This document shows positions 26,797 to 35,735 of a DNA stretch of 64,000 bases, in pieces. The stretch is from contig CAKRLV010000002.1 in assembly GCA_934359755.1 (NCBI GenBank), positions 1 to 64,000 on the forward strand, given 5' to 3'. This stretch comes from an uncultured Agathobacter sp. GTDB taxonomy: Bacteria > Bacillota > Clostridia > Lachnospirales > Lachnospiraceae. The notes under the pieces were generated by a model, which was not told where the DNA came from, did not search any database, and saw only the letters and a program-made list of their open reading frames with translations. Position numbers and translations under genes: made by a program. Position 1 is the first letter of the stretch; every line of letters begins with the position of its first letter.

Positions 26797-27008
26797 TAGA
26801 ATTCCTCCAGACTCCCATCTTCATTTAATACAAGCATTGCCTTTTCCATTGATTCAAGCATGGAATTAGCTGCTTTTACCTCATCTAATCCATTCTTATA
26901 TAATTCAAACGACTTATCAAGTCCAATTGAACCATCTTCCATCTGTGAAATAATATCATCCAGTCTGTCGAATCTATCTTCTAGACTAATCTTCTTCTCT
27001 TCGCTCAT
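26796..27008 (-). CDS. xseB: Exonuclease VII small subunit
   Basis: This 70-residue protein has the family pattern LEDRFDRLDDIISQMEDG, then LDKSFELYKNG, with a C-terminal acidic tail. It binds the large subunit to form exonuclease VII, which degrades single-stranded DNA. It overlaps xseA by 23 bases. Confidence 0.93.
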   Translation of the reverse strand: MSEEKKISLEDRFDRLDDIISQMEDGSIGLDKSFELYKNGLDEVKAANSMLESMEKAMLVLNEDGSLEEF

Positions 27009-28209
27009 TTATCAAAACCTCCGAAACTGTTGCCTTAAGCTGTCCATCCATAAGGAAAATATCTATCTTTTCATCTATCGAAACGTCTTTGGCACTCCTT
27101 ATTGACTTATTATTCTTATCTGAAACATATGCATATCCCTGGCTCATTTTCCTGGCTGGCGAGTATGCATCAAGTGTTCCAGCAAGAAGCGACAATCTAT
27201 GCCGCTTTTCCTGCAAAGTCCTTGTCATGATTTCATGCATTCTCTTCTGATAGTCGGCATTTTTTCGTCTGTTCTCTTTTAATCTGTTAATCGGACTTAA
27301 ATAGTAAAGTCTTGTTTTATTATGCGAAAGTCTCTCCCTTGCAAATTCTATTTTACCACTTAAAACAGAATCCATGCGCTTTTTCTTCTCTATAATTTGC
27401 GACATAGCAAGCTCTCTGCTATATACTGCCATCTCCGCAGCTGCGGTCGGTGTTGGTGCTCTCATATCGGCAACATAATCTGCAATCGTCCAGTCAACCT
27501 CATGTCCTACCGCCGATATAATTGGCGTATTACATTCAAAGATAGCCCTTGCGACTATCTCCTCATTGAATGCCCATAAATCTTCTATAGAACCGCCTCC
27601 ACGTCCAACTATTATAACATCCACACCTAACATATCGAGAGCTCTGATTCCGTTTACAATACTCGGAGCTGCCCCTGCACCCTGCACAAGAGATGGATAT
27701 AATATAAGCTGAACTGACGGATTATTTTTCTGGGCAATATTCCTGATATCCTGTATTGCAGCTCCCGTCGAAGCTGTGACAATACCAACCGTCTTCGCAT
27801 ATTTAGGAATAGGCTGTTTATATTCCTCTGCAAACATTCCCATCTCTTCAAGTTCTCTCTTTAAAGCCTCGAATTTGAGATACAGATTTCCCTCTCCATC
27901 AAGTTCTATCTGTCTTGCATATATACGATACTCGCCATTTCTCTCATATACTTCAACTGAACCGGTTACGATGACTTTATCCCCTTCCTTCATCATAAAG
28001 TTCAGTCCAGTTCTTCTGTTCCCTGCGAACATCGTAGCACGAATAACTTCACCTTCATCCTTTAACGTAAAATAAATATGTCCGCTTGGATGATAAGTGC
28101 AATTTGACACTTCGCCTTTTATACTTATCTTATTAAGCATAAAATCCTGTGCGAACATATTTTTTATATAGTTGTTAATTCTCTTTACTGAATATACGTT
28201 CTGACTCAT
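26986..28209 (-). CDS. xseA: Exonuclease VII large subunit
   Basis: The 407-residue subunit has an N-terminal OB fold (FMLNKISIKGEVSNCTYHPS, GHIYFTLKDE) and a catalytic domain with VGIVTASTGAAIQDIRNIAQ near 140, VIIVGRGGGSIEDLWAFNEE near 185-204 and AVGHEVDWTIADYVADMRAP near 220. A helical arm follows from 250. Overlaps nusB and xseB at its two ends, so the three genes form one transcription unit. Confidence 0.95.
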   Translation of the reverse strand: MSQNVYSVKRINNYIKNMFAQDFMLNKISIKGEVSNCTYHPSGHIYFTLKDEGEVIRATMFAGNRRTGLNFMMKEGDKVIVTGSVEVYERNGEYRIYARQIELDGEGNLYLKFEALKRELEEMGMFAEEYKQPIPKYAKTVGIVTASTGAAIQDIRNIAQKNNPSVQLILYPSLVQGAGAAPSIVNGIRALDMLGVDVIIVGRGGGSIEDLWAFNEEIVARAIFECNTPIISAVGHEVDWTIADYVADMRAPTPTAAAEMAVYSRELAMSQIIEKKKRMDSVLSGKIEFARERLSHNKTRLYYLSPINRLKENRRKNADYQKRMHEIMTRTLQEKRHRLSLLAGTLDAYSPARKMSQGYAYVSDKNNKSIRSAKDVSIDEKIDIFLMDGQLKATVSEVLINERREED

Positions 28210-28601
28210 GCGAATTTTGCCAGAATACCATTTACAAATGATGGGGAATCATCTGTTCCGTATTTTTTTGCAAGTTCAACTGCTTCGTTTATAGACACTT
28301 TAAAAGGTATTTCTTCCTCGTATTTAATCTCATAAACTGCCAGTCTTATTATGCTCAAATCCACTTTTGACATACGGCTTGTTTTCCAACCTGAAGAAAC
28401 TTCATTGACAGCGGAATCTATCTCGTCAATTTTCTCGAAAATAGAATTACATTTATCCTTAATATAAGTCATATCCTTTTCTCGTAAAGATGCAAGTTCA
28501 TCTTCAAACAAAGATATCTGTTCATCCATTTCATCCTGATCATGAAATTCCACACGGAATAACATCATAAATACATTTTCTCTGATTTCTCTTCTAGTCA
28601 T
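28206..28601 (-). CDS. nusB: Transcription antitermination factor NusB
   Basis: A 131-residue all-helical protein: TRREIRENVFMMLFRVEFHD at the start, MSKVDLSIIRLAVYEIKYEE near 75 and the closing SINEAVELAKKYGTDDSPSF then FVNGILAKFA. It binds boxA RNA together with NusE (S10) in rRNA antitermination. Four-base overlap with xseA. Confidence 0.94.
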   Translation of the reverse strand: MTRREIRENVFMMLFRVEFHDQDEMDEQISLFEDELASLREKDMTYIKDKCNSIFEKIDEIDSAVNEVSSGWKTSRMSKVDLSIIRLAVYEIKYEEEIPFKVSINEAVELAKKYGTDDSPSFVNGILAKFA

Positions 28602-28646
28602 AAAAGTTTCCTTTCAACGTTAAAACATAATTTCTGTATAATAATT

Positions 28647-28668
28647 AAGGATGCCAAACGACATCCTT
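28647..28668 (-). terminator. Hairpin between asp23 and nusB
   Basis: AAGGATG (28647-28653) and CATCCTT (28662-28668) form a stem with an eight-base loop; on the minus strand it is followed by AATTATTATA. With only a weak T-tract it may give partial termination after the Asp23 gene. Confidence 0.5.
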
Positions 28669-28677
28669 AATTACATT

Positions 28678-29052
28678 TTAATTGTCGCCCATATCAACAC
28701 TGGCAATTCGTACATTTACAACCGCAACAGTAAGTCCTGTCATATTCTCGATTGTTGTCTTGATTCTTTCCTGTACCTTAGATGATACTTCCGGAATACT
28801 ATATCCGTAATCAATATTGATTGCTACGTCTACCTTCACCTCATCATCAAGTACCTCAACCATGATACCTTTTGACAGATTCTTCATTCCAAGTCTGCTA
28901 ACAATCTCATTTGTAATATTACCAGCCATAGAGCTAACACCATCTACTTCTGTTGTAGCAAGACCTGCGATGATAGCAACTACTTCATCCGCAATCTTTA
29001 CTTCTCCTAACTGATTAGACTTGATATTGAAAGTCTTTCTGTTTTCAGACAT
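28678..29052 (-). CDS. Asp23/Gls24 family envelope stress protein (YqhY-like)
   Basis: The 124-residue protein contains the family features GEVKIADEVVAIIAGLATTEVDG (given here in two halves: GEVKIADEVVAI and IAGLATTEVDGV), a VDVAINIDYGYSIPEV strand near 75, and VQERIKTTIENMTGLTV near 92. Asp23 proteins sit at the membrane or act in envelope and fatty-acid homeostasis; the homologue YqhY also lies beside nusB in Bacillus. Role here follows that context. Confidence 0.9.
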   Translation of the reverse strand: MSENRKTFNIKSNQLGEVKIADEVVAIIAGLATTEVDGVSSMAGNITNEIVSRLGMKNLSKGIMVEVLDDEVKVDVAINIDYGYSIPEVSSKVQERIKTTIENMTGLTVAVVNVRIASVDMGDN

Positions 29053-29082
29053 TATAATTTCCTCCTTATGCCTATTATGTCT

Positions 29083-30231
29083 CTATACTGTCTGTCCCTT
29101 TGCGACATATACCTGGAATGATTCATTTCCAGTAAGGGATTTGTTTGCAAGTATGTGCACATTCTTATCTGTTATTACATACTCAAGTCTTGCACCATCT
29201 TCAACAACTGCATCCTGCATAAGAATACAATTCTTAACTACGGCACCCTTTCCAATCTTGACACCTCTTGCAAGAATACAATTTTCAATTTCACCTTCTA
29301 TTATACATCCATCAGCAACCATTACATTCTTAGCCTTTGAACCATTAATATATCTGGTAGGGTTATCATCACGAATCTTAGTATAGATTGAATTACCTTT
29401 TTTAAATAAGGCTGTACGATTCTCTTCCTCTAAAAGACGCATATTCTCATCGAAGTATGTTCTCATATCACAAATCTGTGCAACATATCCAGTATACTCA
29501 AAGCCCTGAATATTAAGTGAATCAACCTGTGGTGCAAGAAGATCTCTTGTAAAATATGAAAATCCATGTACATATGCATCATCTACAATATTAATAAGTT
29601 TTTCTCGCTCTATGAGATATACATTCATACAAAAATTAGTCTCTCCAGACTGTCTTGAATTGATGTATATCTTCTCAATACGATTGCCATTCAAATCAAA
29701 TGTATAATACAATTCCTGCATATTTGAATTAGGTCTTAAGAAAGCCTTTGGAATTTCCTGCTTTCTATACATGATAGTAACATCTGCCTCGTTCTTCTTG
29801 TGTGCTTCAATAAGCTGTCTGAAATCAAAATTAAAAGCAAGGTTTGAATCTGCAAGGATAACATACTTCTGCGCACATTTTCTAAGATATCCCTTAATGC
29901 TCTCTAACGCTTCAATTCGTCCATCATATACTTTAACCTGCTTCTGTGCATAAGGTGGGACAATATTAAGTCCACCATTCTTTCTTGCAAGGTCAAATTC
30001 CTGACCTGAGCCAAGATGATCCATCAATGAATGATAGTTCTGTCTTACGATAAGTGATATATTGTCAATTCCACTATGTACCATACTCGAAATAAGGAAA
30101 TCACACATACGATAACGTCCAGCAAATGGAATAGATGCCATAAGACGTTCTGTAACTAATTCAGGTATAAGAGAATCATAACTGTTTGGGAAAATTACAC
30201 CCAAAGCTTCTTCATTATTCATATTTAGCAT
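29083..30231 (-). CDS. glgD: Glucose-1-phosphate adenylyltransferase regulatory subunit GlgD
   Basis: A 382-residue homologue of GlgC that lacks the active nucleotide-binding GGxGxRL loop: the N-terminus reads EALGVIFPNSYDSLIPELV. The downstream nucleotidyltransferase fold and the left-handed beta-helix repeats remain (GCIIEGEIENCILARGVKIG). In Firmicutes GlgD pairs with GlgC and changes its kinetics in glycogen synthesis. Its start overlaps the GlgC stop by 7 bases. Confidence 0.93.
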   Translation of the reverse strand: MLNMNNEEALGVIFPNSYDSLIPELVTERLMASIPFAGRYRMCDFLISSMVHSGIDNISLIVRQNYHSLMDHLGSGQEFDLARKNGGLNIVPPYAQKQVKVYDGRIEALESIKGYLRKCAQKYVILADSNLAFNFDFRQLIEAHKKNEADVTIMYRKQEIPKAFLRPNSNMQELYYTFDLNGNRIEKIYINSRQSGETNFCMNVYLIEREKLINIVDDAYVHGFSYFTRDLLAPQVDSLNIQGFEYTGYVAQICDMRTYFDENMRLLEEENRTALFKKGNSIYTKIRDDNPTRYINGSKAKNVMVADGCIIEGEIENCILARGVKIGKGAVVKNCILMQDAVVEDGARLEYVITDKNVHILANKSLTGNESFQVYVAKGQTV

Positions 30232-31436
30232 TGCTCTTTGCCCTCCTCTACATCTTCGTATACCATGGCTTTAGGACCTATCACTGCCCTTGCGCCAATC
30301 GTAACTCCTGGTGCGATAGTAGCAACCTCGAGTGGAGCTCCCTCTTCAGGTGCTGCGCCAACCACTGCACCTTCTCCAATTACAGCATTCTCTGCTATAA
30401 TACAATGTCTCACAGAGGCACCTGCCTTGATTACAGTATTACCCATTACAACTGCATCTTCTACAATAGCCCCATCTTCTACTGTAACTCCAGCGAAAAG
30501 TATTGAATGCTTTACATTGCCCTTTATGTTACATCCATCTGTAATCATAGAGTTCTCAACTGTAGCATTATCACCAATTCTATGTCCAGTCATACCACTG
30601 TTTCGGCTGTAAATCTTCCAATTCTCATCGAAAAGGTTAATTCCACTGTGCTCTGGATCAAGAACCTCCATGTTAGCTTCCCAAAGAGAGTTGATTGTTC
30701 CTACATCCTTCCAGTAACCATTAAAATGATATGCATACATTCTTCGGTTGTCACGTAATAGATTTGGAATAATGTTGTTACCAAAATCATTCTCCGATTC
30801 TGGATCATTCTCATCTTCAATAAGATACTGTCTTAAAATATCCCAGTTAAAGATGTAAATTCCCATTGATGCAAGGTTAGACTTAGGATTCTTTGGCTTC
30901 TCCTGGAATTCTGTAATCTTGTCATCATCATCTGCTACCATAAGTCCGAATCTTGAAGCTTCATCCCATGGCACTTCCATAACTGCTACTGAGAATTCTG
31001 CTCCCTTTTCCTTATGGAATCTAAGGAAATCACTATAGTCCTGTTTGCAGATCTGATCTCCTGATAAGATAATCACATATTCTGGATTATATCTCTCAAT
31101 AAATGCGATATTCTGATATATAGCGTTTGCTGTTCCCTTATACCAATCTGATCCTGATGCTCTCTGATATGGTGGAAGTACATGTACACCTCCATACAAT
31201 CTATCAAGATCCCATGGCTGACCATTTCCTATATATTCATTTAAAACAAAAGGCTGATACTGTGTAAGTACACCCACTGTATCGATTCCCGAATTAACAC
31301 AGTTAGATAATGGGAAATCAATAATTCTGTATTTGCCGCCAAATGGAACTGCTGGCTTTGCGAGTTTCTGTGTAAGCGCATATAAACGCGAACCCTGTCC
31401 TCCAGCAAGCAGCATAGCAACTAATTCTTTTGCCAT
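30225..31436 (-). CDS. glgC: Glucose-1-phosphate adenylyltransferase catalytic subunit GlgC
   Basis: The 403-residue enzyme makes ADP-glucose for glycogen synthesis. Catalytic elements are LLAGGQGSRLYALT near 9-22, KPAVPFGGKYRIIDFPLSN near 27-45 and VIILSGDQI near 120. Hexapeptide repeats fill the C-terminal third. With glgD it forms a two-gene operon; glycogen synthase and branching enzyme are not in the window. GGGGGAAAGTGAG lies before the ATG. Confidence 0.95.
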   Translation of the reverse strand: MAKELVAMLLAGGQGSRLYALTQKLAKPAVPFGGKYRIIDFPLSNCVNSGIDTVGVLTQYQPFVLNEYIGNGQPWDLDRLYGGVHVLPPYQRASGSDWYKGTANAIYQNIAFIERYNPEYVIILSGDQICKQDYSDFLRFHKEKGAEFSVAVMEVPWDEASRFGLMVADDDDKITEFQEKPKNPKSNLASMGIYIFNWDILRQYLIEDENDPESENDFGNNIIPNLLRDNRRMYAYHFNGYWKDVGTINSLWEANMEVLDPEHSGINLFDENWKIYSRNSGMTGHRIGDNATVENSMITDGCNIKGNVKHSILFAGVTVEDGAIVEDAVVMGNTVIKAGASVRHCIIAENAVIGEGAVVGAAPEEGAPLEVATIAPGVTIGARAVIGPKAMVYEDVEEGKEQC

Positions 31437-31630
31437 CTCACTTTCCCCCTTGATATTATTAATCTATAAATATCGTATCATATTTCACACATAATTCCTA
31501 GTAAATATTTCCGAAATTTTCCTTTAATTTTTCTCTGTTTTTCTATGATTTTTGCAGTGATGATAATCTCGTAATAATGTTATATATAATATAGCCTATA
31601 TATAATATAGGCAATTTACCTCTTTTACAT

Positions 31631-31659
31631 TTGAACATTTGTTTCCTCTATGATATACT
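31631..31659 (+). promoter_or_regulatory. Promoter of the candidate toxin mRNA
   Basis: TTGAAC at 31631-31636, a 17-base spacer and TATACT at 31654-31659. Transcription should start near 31666, giving a leader of about 75 bases before the small coding sequence. Bases 31437-31620 hold no gene that I can see; they include AT-rich repeats (TATATAATATAG twice near 31580-31612) and presumably the glgC promoter on the minus strand. Confidence 0.7.
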
Positions 31660-31739
31660 GCTATTGTATAATTGAAAAGAAAGTAGGATGTGATTTTCCG
31701 AGTTATGCCCTCTAGTATTACGGAAGAGGGATGATGCCA

Positions 31740-31826
31740 ATGAACACATTAGAAGTGCTTACGCTTTTATTAGTTGTTTTTGCGGCTCTATCTTACATAG
31801 ATAACCATAACGACAAAAAGAAATAG
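31740..31826 (+). CDS. Small hydrophobic peptide, candidate type I toxin
   Basis: The 28-residue peptide is MNTLEVLTLLLVVFAALSYI followed by DNHNDKKK: a single membrane helix then a charged Lys tail, the form of TxpA/BsrG/Fst-like toxins. GGAAGAGGG precedes ATG 31740; in-frame ATGs at 31731 and 31734 could add three residues. It has its own promoter upstream, a hairpin after the stop, and an oppositely oriented promoter with terminator overlapping its 3' end. Such peptides damage or depolarise the membrane when the antisense RNA is lost. Confidence 0.7.
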   Translation: MNTLEVLTLLLVVFAALSYIDNHNDKKK

Positions 31827-31903
31827 CATCCCACCATCCAAAGTGAATGCTATTTCATAGTTGCAACTGAGGGCAATCGGATAACACATCCGATAACCTT
31901 TCT
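31815..31903 (-). ncRNA. Candidate antisense antitoxin RNA
   Basis: On the minus strand a promoter (TTGATT at 31933-31938, 17-base spacer, TATAAT at 31910-31915) predicts a start near 31903. About 90 bases on, AAATAGCAT and ATGCTATTT (31821-31829 and 31847-31855) form a terminator stem followed by CTTTTTG. The RNA would be complementary to the toxin stop region and 3' UTR, the arrangement of RatA/TxpA and SR4/BsrG. Confidence 0.65.
31867..31895 (+). terminator. Terminator of the toxin mRNA
   Basis: ATCGGAT and ATCCGAT pair around AACAC, after GAGGGCA and before AACCTTTCT on the plus strand. It lies inside the region shared with the antisense RNA. Confidence 0.55.
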
Positions 31904-31909
31904 AAGTAG

Positions 31910-31938
31910 ATTATACACTAGGGCATTTGAGAAATCAA
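31910..31938 (-). promoter_or_regulatory. Promoter of the antisense RNA
   Basis: TTGATT, 17 bases, TATAAT on the minus strand; the -10 box is a perfect consensus. It lies between the toxin locus and the metA stop, and is oriented away from metA. Confidence 0.75.
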
Positions 31939-31973
31939 GTGTCATTTTCTTCTGCCTTACAGTTCAAAGCCCC

Positions 31974-32906
31974 TTATTTTCCAATAATTTCAGCTGTATT
32001 AATAAACTCATATGGTGTCTCCTGGTAGACGTAATAATTCAACCAGTTGGAATACAAAATATTACCATGCGAACGCCACTGCAGTAATGGTTTCTGCGTA
32101 TCATCATCATTTGGATAGTAATTCACTGGTTTTTCTATCTGTAGTCCTTTGTTCTTATCTCTCATGTATTCATTGTGAAGAGTCACTCTGTCATACTCTG
32201 GATGTCCCATAACAAATATCCTGCTTCCGTCTCCGTCTATCACAAGAAATACCCCTGCCTGATCAGATTCTGCAAGAATTGTAAGTTCTGGATGTTTTCT
32301 TATATCCTCCGCACGCACTTCTGTATGCCTCGAATGTGGTGCATAAAATATATCATCAAACCCTCTTACAAGAGGTATTTTTCTATTTTTGACACGATGC
32401 GCAAAAACACCGAACATCTTCTCATCAAGTATGTGTTTTGGAATACCATAATGGTAATATAAGCCCGCCTGCGCACCCCAGCACAAATGAAGTGTCGATG
32501 TAACATGTGTCTTACTCCACTCCATTATCTGACATATCTCTGGCCAATAATCTACTTCCTCATATTCCATGAGTTCAATTGGCGCACCTGTTATAATTAG
32601 TCCATCAAAATTCTGGTTCTTTATATCCTCAAAAGATACATAGAATTTATTCAGATGGCTCATAGATGTATGCGTCGATTCATGTGTCGAAGTTGCAATG
32701 AATGTAACATTTACCTGAAGTGGCGTATTGGACAACGAACGAAGTATCTGCAGTTCCGTCTCCTCTTTGAGCGGCATCAGATTAACAATTGCTATTTCAA
32801 GCTGTCTTATATTCTGATGAATTGCTCTGTTTTCATCCATTACAAATATATTTTCCTGTTCAAGTATCTCCTTTGCCGGGAGTTCATTCTGTGTCTTAAT
32901 TGGCAT
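31974..32906 (-). CDS. metA: Homoserine O-acetyltransferase, MetA family
   Basis: The 310-residue acyltransferase activates homoserine for methionine synthesis. Cys142 in TLHLCWGAQAG is the nucleophile; the His and Glu partners lie in VMGHPEYDR near 235. In this family residue 111 decides the acyl donor: Glu gives acetyl-CoA, Gly succinyl-CoA. Here it is Glu111 (TGAPIELMEY), so acetyl-CoA is predicted despite the usual succinyltransferase label. It follows ligA by 16 bases, with no separate promoter or S-box leader visible. Confidence 0.93.
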   Translation of the reverse strand: MPIKTQNELPAKEILEQENIFVMDENRAIHQNIRQLEIAIVNLMPLKEETELQILRSLSNTPLQVNVTFIATSTHESTHTSMSHLNKFYVSFEDIKNQNFDGLIITGAPIELMEYEEVDYWPEICQIMEWSKTHVTSTLHLCWGAQAGLYYHYGIPKHILDEKMFGVFAHRVKNRKIPLVRGFDDIFYAPHSRHTEVRAEDIRKHPELTILAESDQAGVFLVIDGDGSRIFVMGHPEYDRVTLHNEYMRDKNKGLQIEKPVNYYPNDDDTQKPLLQWRSHGNILYSNWLNYYVYQETPYEFINTAEIIGK

Positions 32907-32922
32907 CTATATACCCTCTTTT

Positions 32923-34884
32923 CTAACGACCAAACATCTCTATAAAAGTAGCTTCCGAAATAATTGGAATTCCAAGATCTTTAGCCTTTTTATTTTTTGA
33001 AGTAGCTGACTCTACATCATTATTCACAAGATAGCCCGTCTTCTTTGATACACTTCCTACGACTTTTCCCCCCTGTGATTCAACGTAGGTCTTGAATTCA
33101 TCACGATTTTTGAATTCATATACATCTCCTGTGATCACAAAAGTAATTCCTGCGCATTTTCCTGCTGAAGTATCTATATTTTCTACCTTCTGTATCTTAA
33201 CTTCTTTTAACAGATTATCAAGCATTTGCTTATTCGAAGAATTATTATACCACTCAAGTATAGAATTTGATTTTTCAAGTCCTATGCCATCTATATCTTC
33301 AAAGCCTTGATTTTGCTGCATTCGACTCAAAAACTCATCAAAGCCAATTGTATTAACAAGCTTCTTTCCTGCATCTAATCCAATCATAGGTATGCAGAGT
33401 GCATAAATAAAATTAGTCGGATGCACATTCCTTCCAGATTCTATTGCCTGTCGCATATTCTCGCAGGATTTCTCGCCAAATCCTTCCATACTGCTTATTT
33501 CATCAAAATGCTCAGATAAATGGAAAATATCTGCAAATTCCTTTATATAACCACTGTTTATAAATTTTAGCATTGTCTGTATAGAAAGTCCATCCATATT
33601 CATACCATTCTTGCTCACGAATCGTGTGAACTTCTTCACATTCTTTGCTGTACACTCCGGATTCGTGCAATGCAGTGTCTTAGTCCCACTCCTTGGACTT
33701 ATGTGTATCTGTGTTCTATGATTGCACACAGGACAAAACTCTGGAATTTCCACCTCACCCACAGCCTCTTTTACTGCAACACATTTGGGAATAATTTTAT
33801 TTGCCTTTATAACTGATAACGTACATTCTTTTCCGACTCCAAGTCTTTCTATCTCGCTGAGATTACAAAGTGATGCCCTTGATACGGTCGTTCCTTCTAT
33901 CTGAACCGGCTCAAATACTGCCACTGGTGAAATGGTAGAAACAGCACACGACCACTCAATATATCTTAGTTTTGTATCAACTATCTCATCCTGCCATTTA
34001 AACGCAAACCCCGCTCTTGTTGCGTGGTGCCCAGTAACACTTCCTCCTGATGCAAAAACAGTATCATCATAGCAGATTACAAGTCCATCTACCGGGATAT
34101 CCATCTGTCCATTTTCAACTTTTTTTGTCCACTTTTCTACTGTACCTGCCACACCAGATGCATCTGTCTTTTCTCGCTCAACTACAGTAAATCCAAGCTT
34201 TTCGAGATAATTCATTCGCTCTCCCCATGAATTTATCTCATCATCAATATGGACAAGTGTAAAAGCATTAAAATGAACACGACGTCTTTTCACTTCCTGT
34301 GCATCATCAAGATTCAATGTACCAGACGCAAGATTTCTAGGATTGGCATACTTGTCATCATCATCTTCAATCGTATCATTAATAAGTTCAAAGTCTGTAT
34401 ATGATATAGTTGCCTCACCTCTTACAACCAGATGTCCTTTATAATCTATTTGCGATGGAATTCCGAATATAGCATCTTTTAAAAAAGTAATATTTGTTCC
34501 AATAGTGCCATTTCCTCTTGTAAGGATTTTGGTAAGTTTTCCATTATCATATGTCACAACTAATGTTAATCCATCAAGCTTCCATGATAACCATATCGTC
34601 TTATCTCCAGCCCAGCTTTCTAGTTCTGCCACACTCTTTGTCTTTGCAAGTGATAGTGCCGGATATTCATGAGCCTCTTTTCCACCTGTTTTTTCTTCTG
34701 CACCTACATTCTGTGTAGGACTTTCTGGCAATCTGATTCCTGTTTCATTTTCAAGTCTGGTCAGTTCATCAAACATTGCATCCCACTCATAATTGGACAT
34801 CATCTCTTCCTGCCCATTATAATATACTTCTGATGCTCTATTTAAAATTTCTACCAGTTCGTGAATTCTTTTTTCCTTGTCCAT
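32923..34884 (-). CDS. ligA: NAD-dependent DNA ligase, divergent
   Basis: The 653-residue protein has the LigA domain order: Ia region (MSNYEWDAMFDELTRLE, PTQNVGAEE), adenylation domain with Lys in WLSWKLDGLTLV near 104, VVRGEATISYTDFELIND, OB fold, four-Cys zinc motif (CPVCNHRT...CTNPECTAKN, near 390-415), helix-hairpin-helix and a C-terminal BRCT (ITFVITGDVYEF). The usual TRGDGTTGEDVT element reads TRGNGTIGTNIT, so it is more divergent than a typical housekeeping ligase and may be a second copy. AGGAGAGTATA precedes ATG 34884, which lies within the 3' end of the upstream gene. Confidence 0.9.
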   Translation of the reverse strand: MDKEKRIHELVEILNRASEVYYNGQEEMMSNYEWDAMFDELTRLENETGIRLPESPTQNVGAEEKTGGKEAHEYPALSLAKTKSVAELESWAGDKTIWLSWKLDGLTLVVTYDNGKLTKILTRGNGTIGTNITFLKDAIFGIPSQIDYKGHLVVRGEATISYTDFELINDTIEDDDDKYANPRNLASGTLNLDDAQEVKRRRVHFNAFTLVHIDDEINSWGERMNYLEKLGFTVVEREKTDASGVAGTVEKWTKKVENGQMDIPVDGLVICYDDTVFASGGSVTGHHATRAGFAFKWQDEIVDTKLRYIEWSCAVSTISPVAVFEPVQIEGTTVSRASLCNLSEIERLGVGKECTLSVIKANKIIPKCVAVKEAVGEVEIPEFCPVCNHRTQIHISPRSGTKTLHCTNPECTAKNVKKFTRFVSKNGMNMDGLSIQTMLKFINSGYIKEFADIFHLSEHFDEISSMEGFGEKSCENMRQAIESGRNVHPTNFIYALCIPMIGLDAGKKLVNTIGFDEFLSRMQQNQGFEDIDGIGLEKSNSILEWYNNSSNKQMLDNLLKEVKIQKVENIDTSAGKCAGITFVITGDVYEFKNRDEFKTYVESQGGKVVGSVSKKTGYLVNNDVESATSKNKKAKDLGIPIISEATFIEMFGR

Positions 34885-35641
34885 TATACTCTCCTGTTTT
34901 CATACTCATTTTTACTGGCTGATTCGATGAATCTTTTATAAGACTTTGTAATCTCTTATACTCTTCTCCGGTAACATCTCTGTACTTTCCTGATTCAAGA
35001 TTTCCAAGTTCGATATTCATAATTCTTACTCTTTTTAATTCCACAACCCGGTAATCAAAGTACTCACACATTCGTCTTATCTGCCTGTTATACCCCTGTG
35101 TCAGAATTATCTTAAATTGTCTCGATGACAATTTCTTAACATGACATTTTCTGGTAGTGACACCTAACTCTACAAGTGGCACTCCTCCCGCAAGGCCTCT
35201 AATAAAACTATCCGTAATACTTTTATTTACAGTCACTATATATTCTTTCTCGTGTCTATTTCCTGAACGCATCATCTTATTTACAATATCGCCATTGTTT
35301 GTAAGAAGAAGCAATCCCTCTGAATCTTTATCAAGCCTGCCTATCGGATAAATTCTTTTGGGATAATTTATATAATCTATTACATTATCCTTCTCTTTTT
35401 TCTGAGATGTACATACAACACCTACCGGCTTATTAAAAGCAATAAGTATCATCTCTTCTTCCTTTGATACTTCTTTTCCATTGAAACAGACTGACTGTCC
35501 CTTTTTAACGCGATCTCCTGTAACAGCAACTCTTCCATCAATTAATACGTTGCCCATGTCAACCTGACGATCTGCCTCTCTTCTTGAACACACTCCTGCT
35601 TCACTCAAAAATTTATTTATTCTTATACCATTATCTTCCAT
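34838..35641 (-). CDS. RluF-like 23S rRNA pseudouridine synthase
   Basis: The 267-residue protein has an S4 domain (IRINKFLSEAGVCSRREADR) and a RsuA/RluB/E/F-type catalytic domain. The catalytic Asp is in YPIGRLDKDSEGLLLLTNNG near 100. RSGNRHEKEYIVTV and QGYNRQIRRMCEYF are the pattern of RluF, which modifies U2604; RluB is the alternative. The Lys/Gly-rich tail beyond 245 overlaps the ligA start by 47 bases. Confidence 0.85.
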   Translation of the reverse strand: MEDNGIRINKFLSEAGVCSRREADRQVDMGNVLIDGRVAVTGDRVKKGQSVCFNGKEVSKEEEMILIAFNKPVGVVCTSQKKEKDNVIDYINYPKRIYPIGRLDKDSEGLLLLTNNGDIVNKMMRSGNRHEKEYIVTVNKSITDSFIRGLAGGVPLVELGVTTRKCHVKKLSSRQFKIILTQGYNRQIRRMCEYFDYRVVELKRVRIMNIELGNLESGKYRDVTGEEYKRLQSLIKDSSNQPVKMSMKTGEYNGQGKKNSRTGRNFK

Positions 35642-35683
35642 GCTTCACCTAAATATTCCTGTTATTTACTGTACATGTTAAAA

Positions 35684-35708
35684 ACACGGAGACTTTTCAT
35701 CTCCGTGT
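35684..35708 (-). terminator. Terminator of the SH3 protein gene
   Basis: ACACGGAGA (35684-35692) and TCTCCGTGT (35700-35708) form a 9-bp stem. On the minus strand TTTTT follows directly. It separates the SH3-domain gene from the pseudouridine synthase gene. Confidence 0.88.
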
Positions 35709-35735
35709 CTACATCTTATCAGATATTTGTTACTA

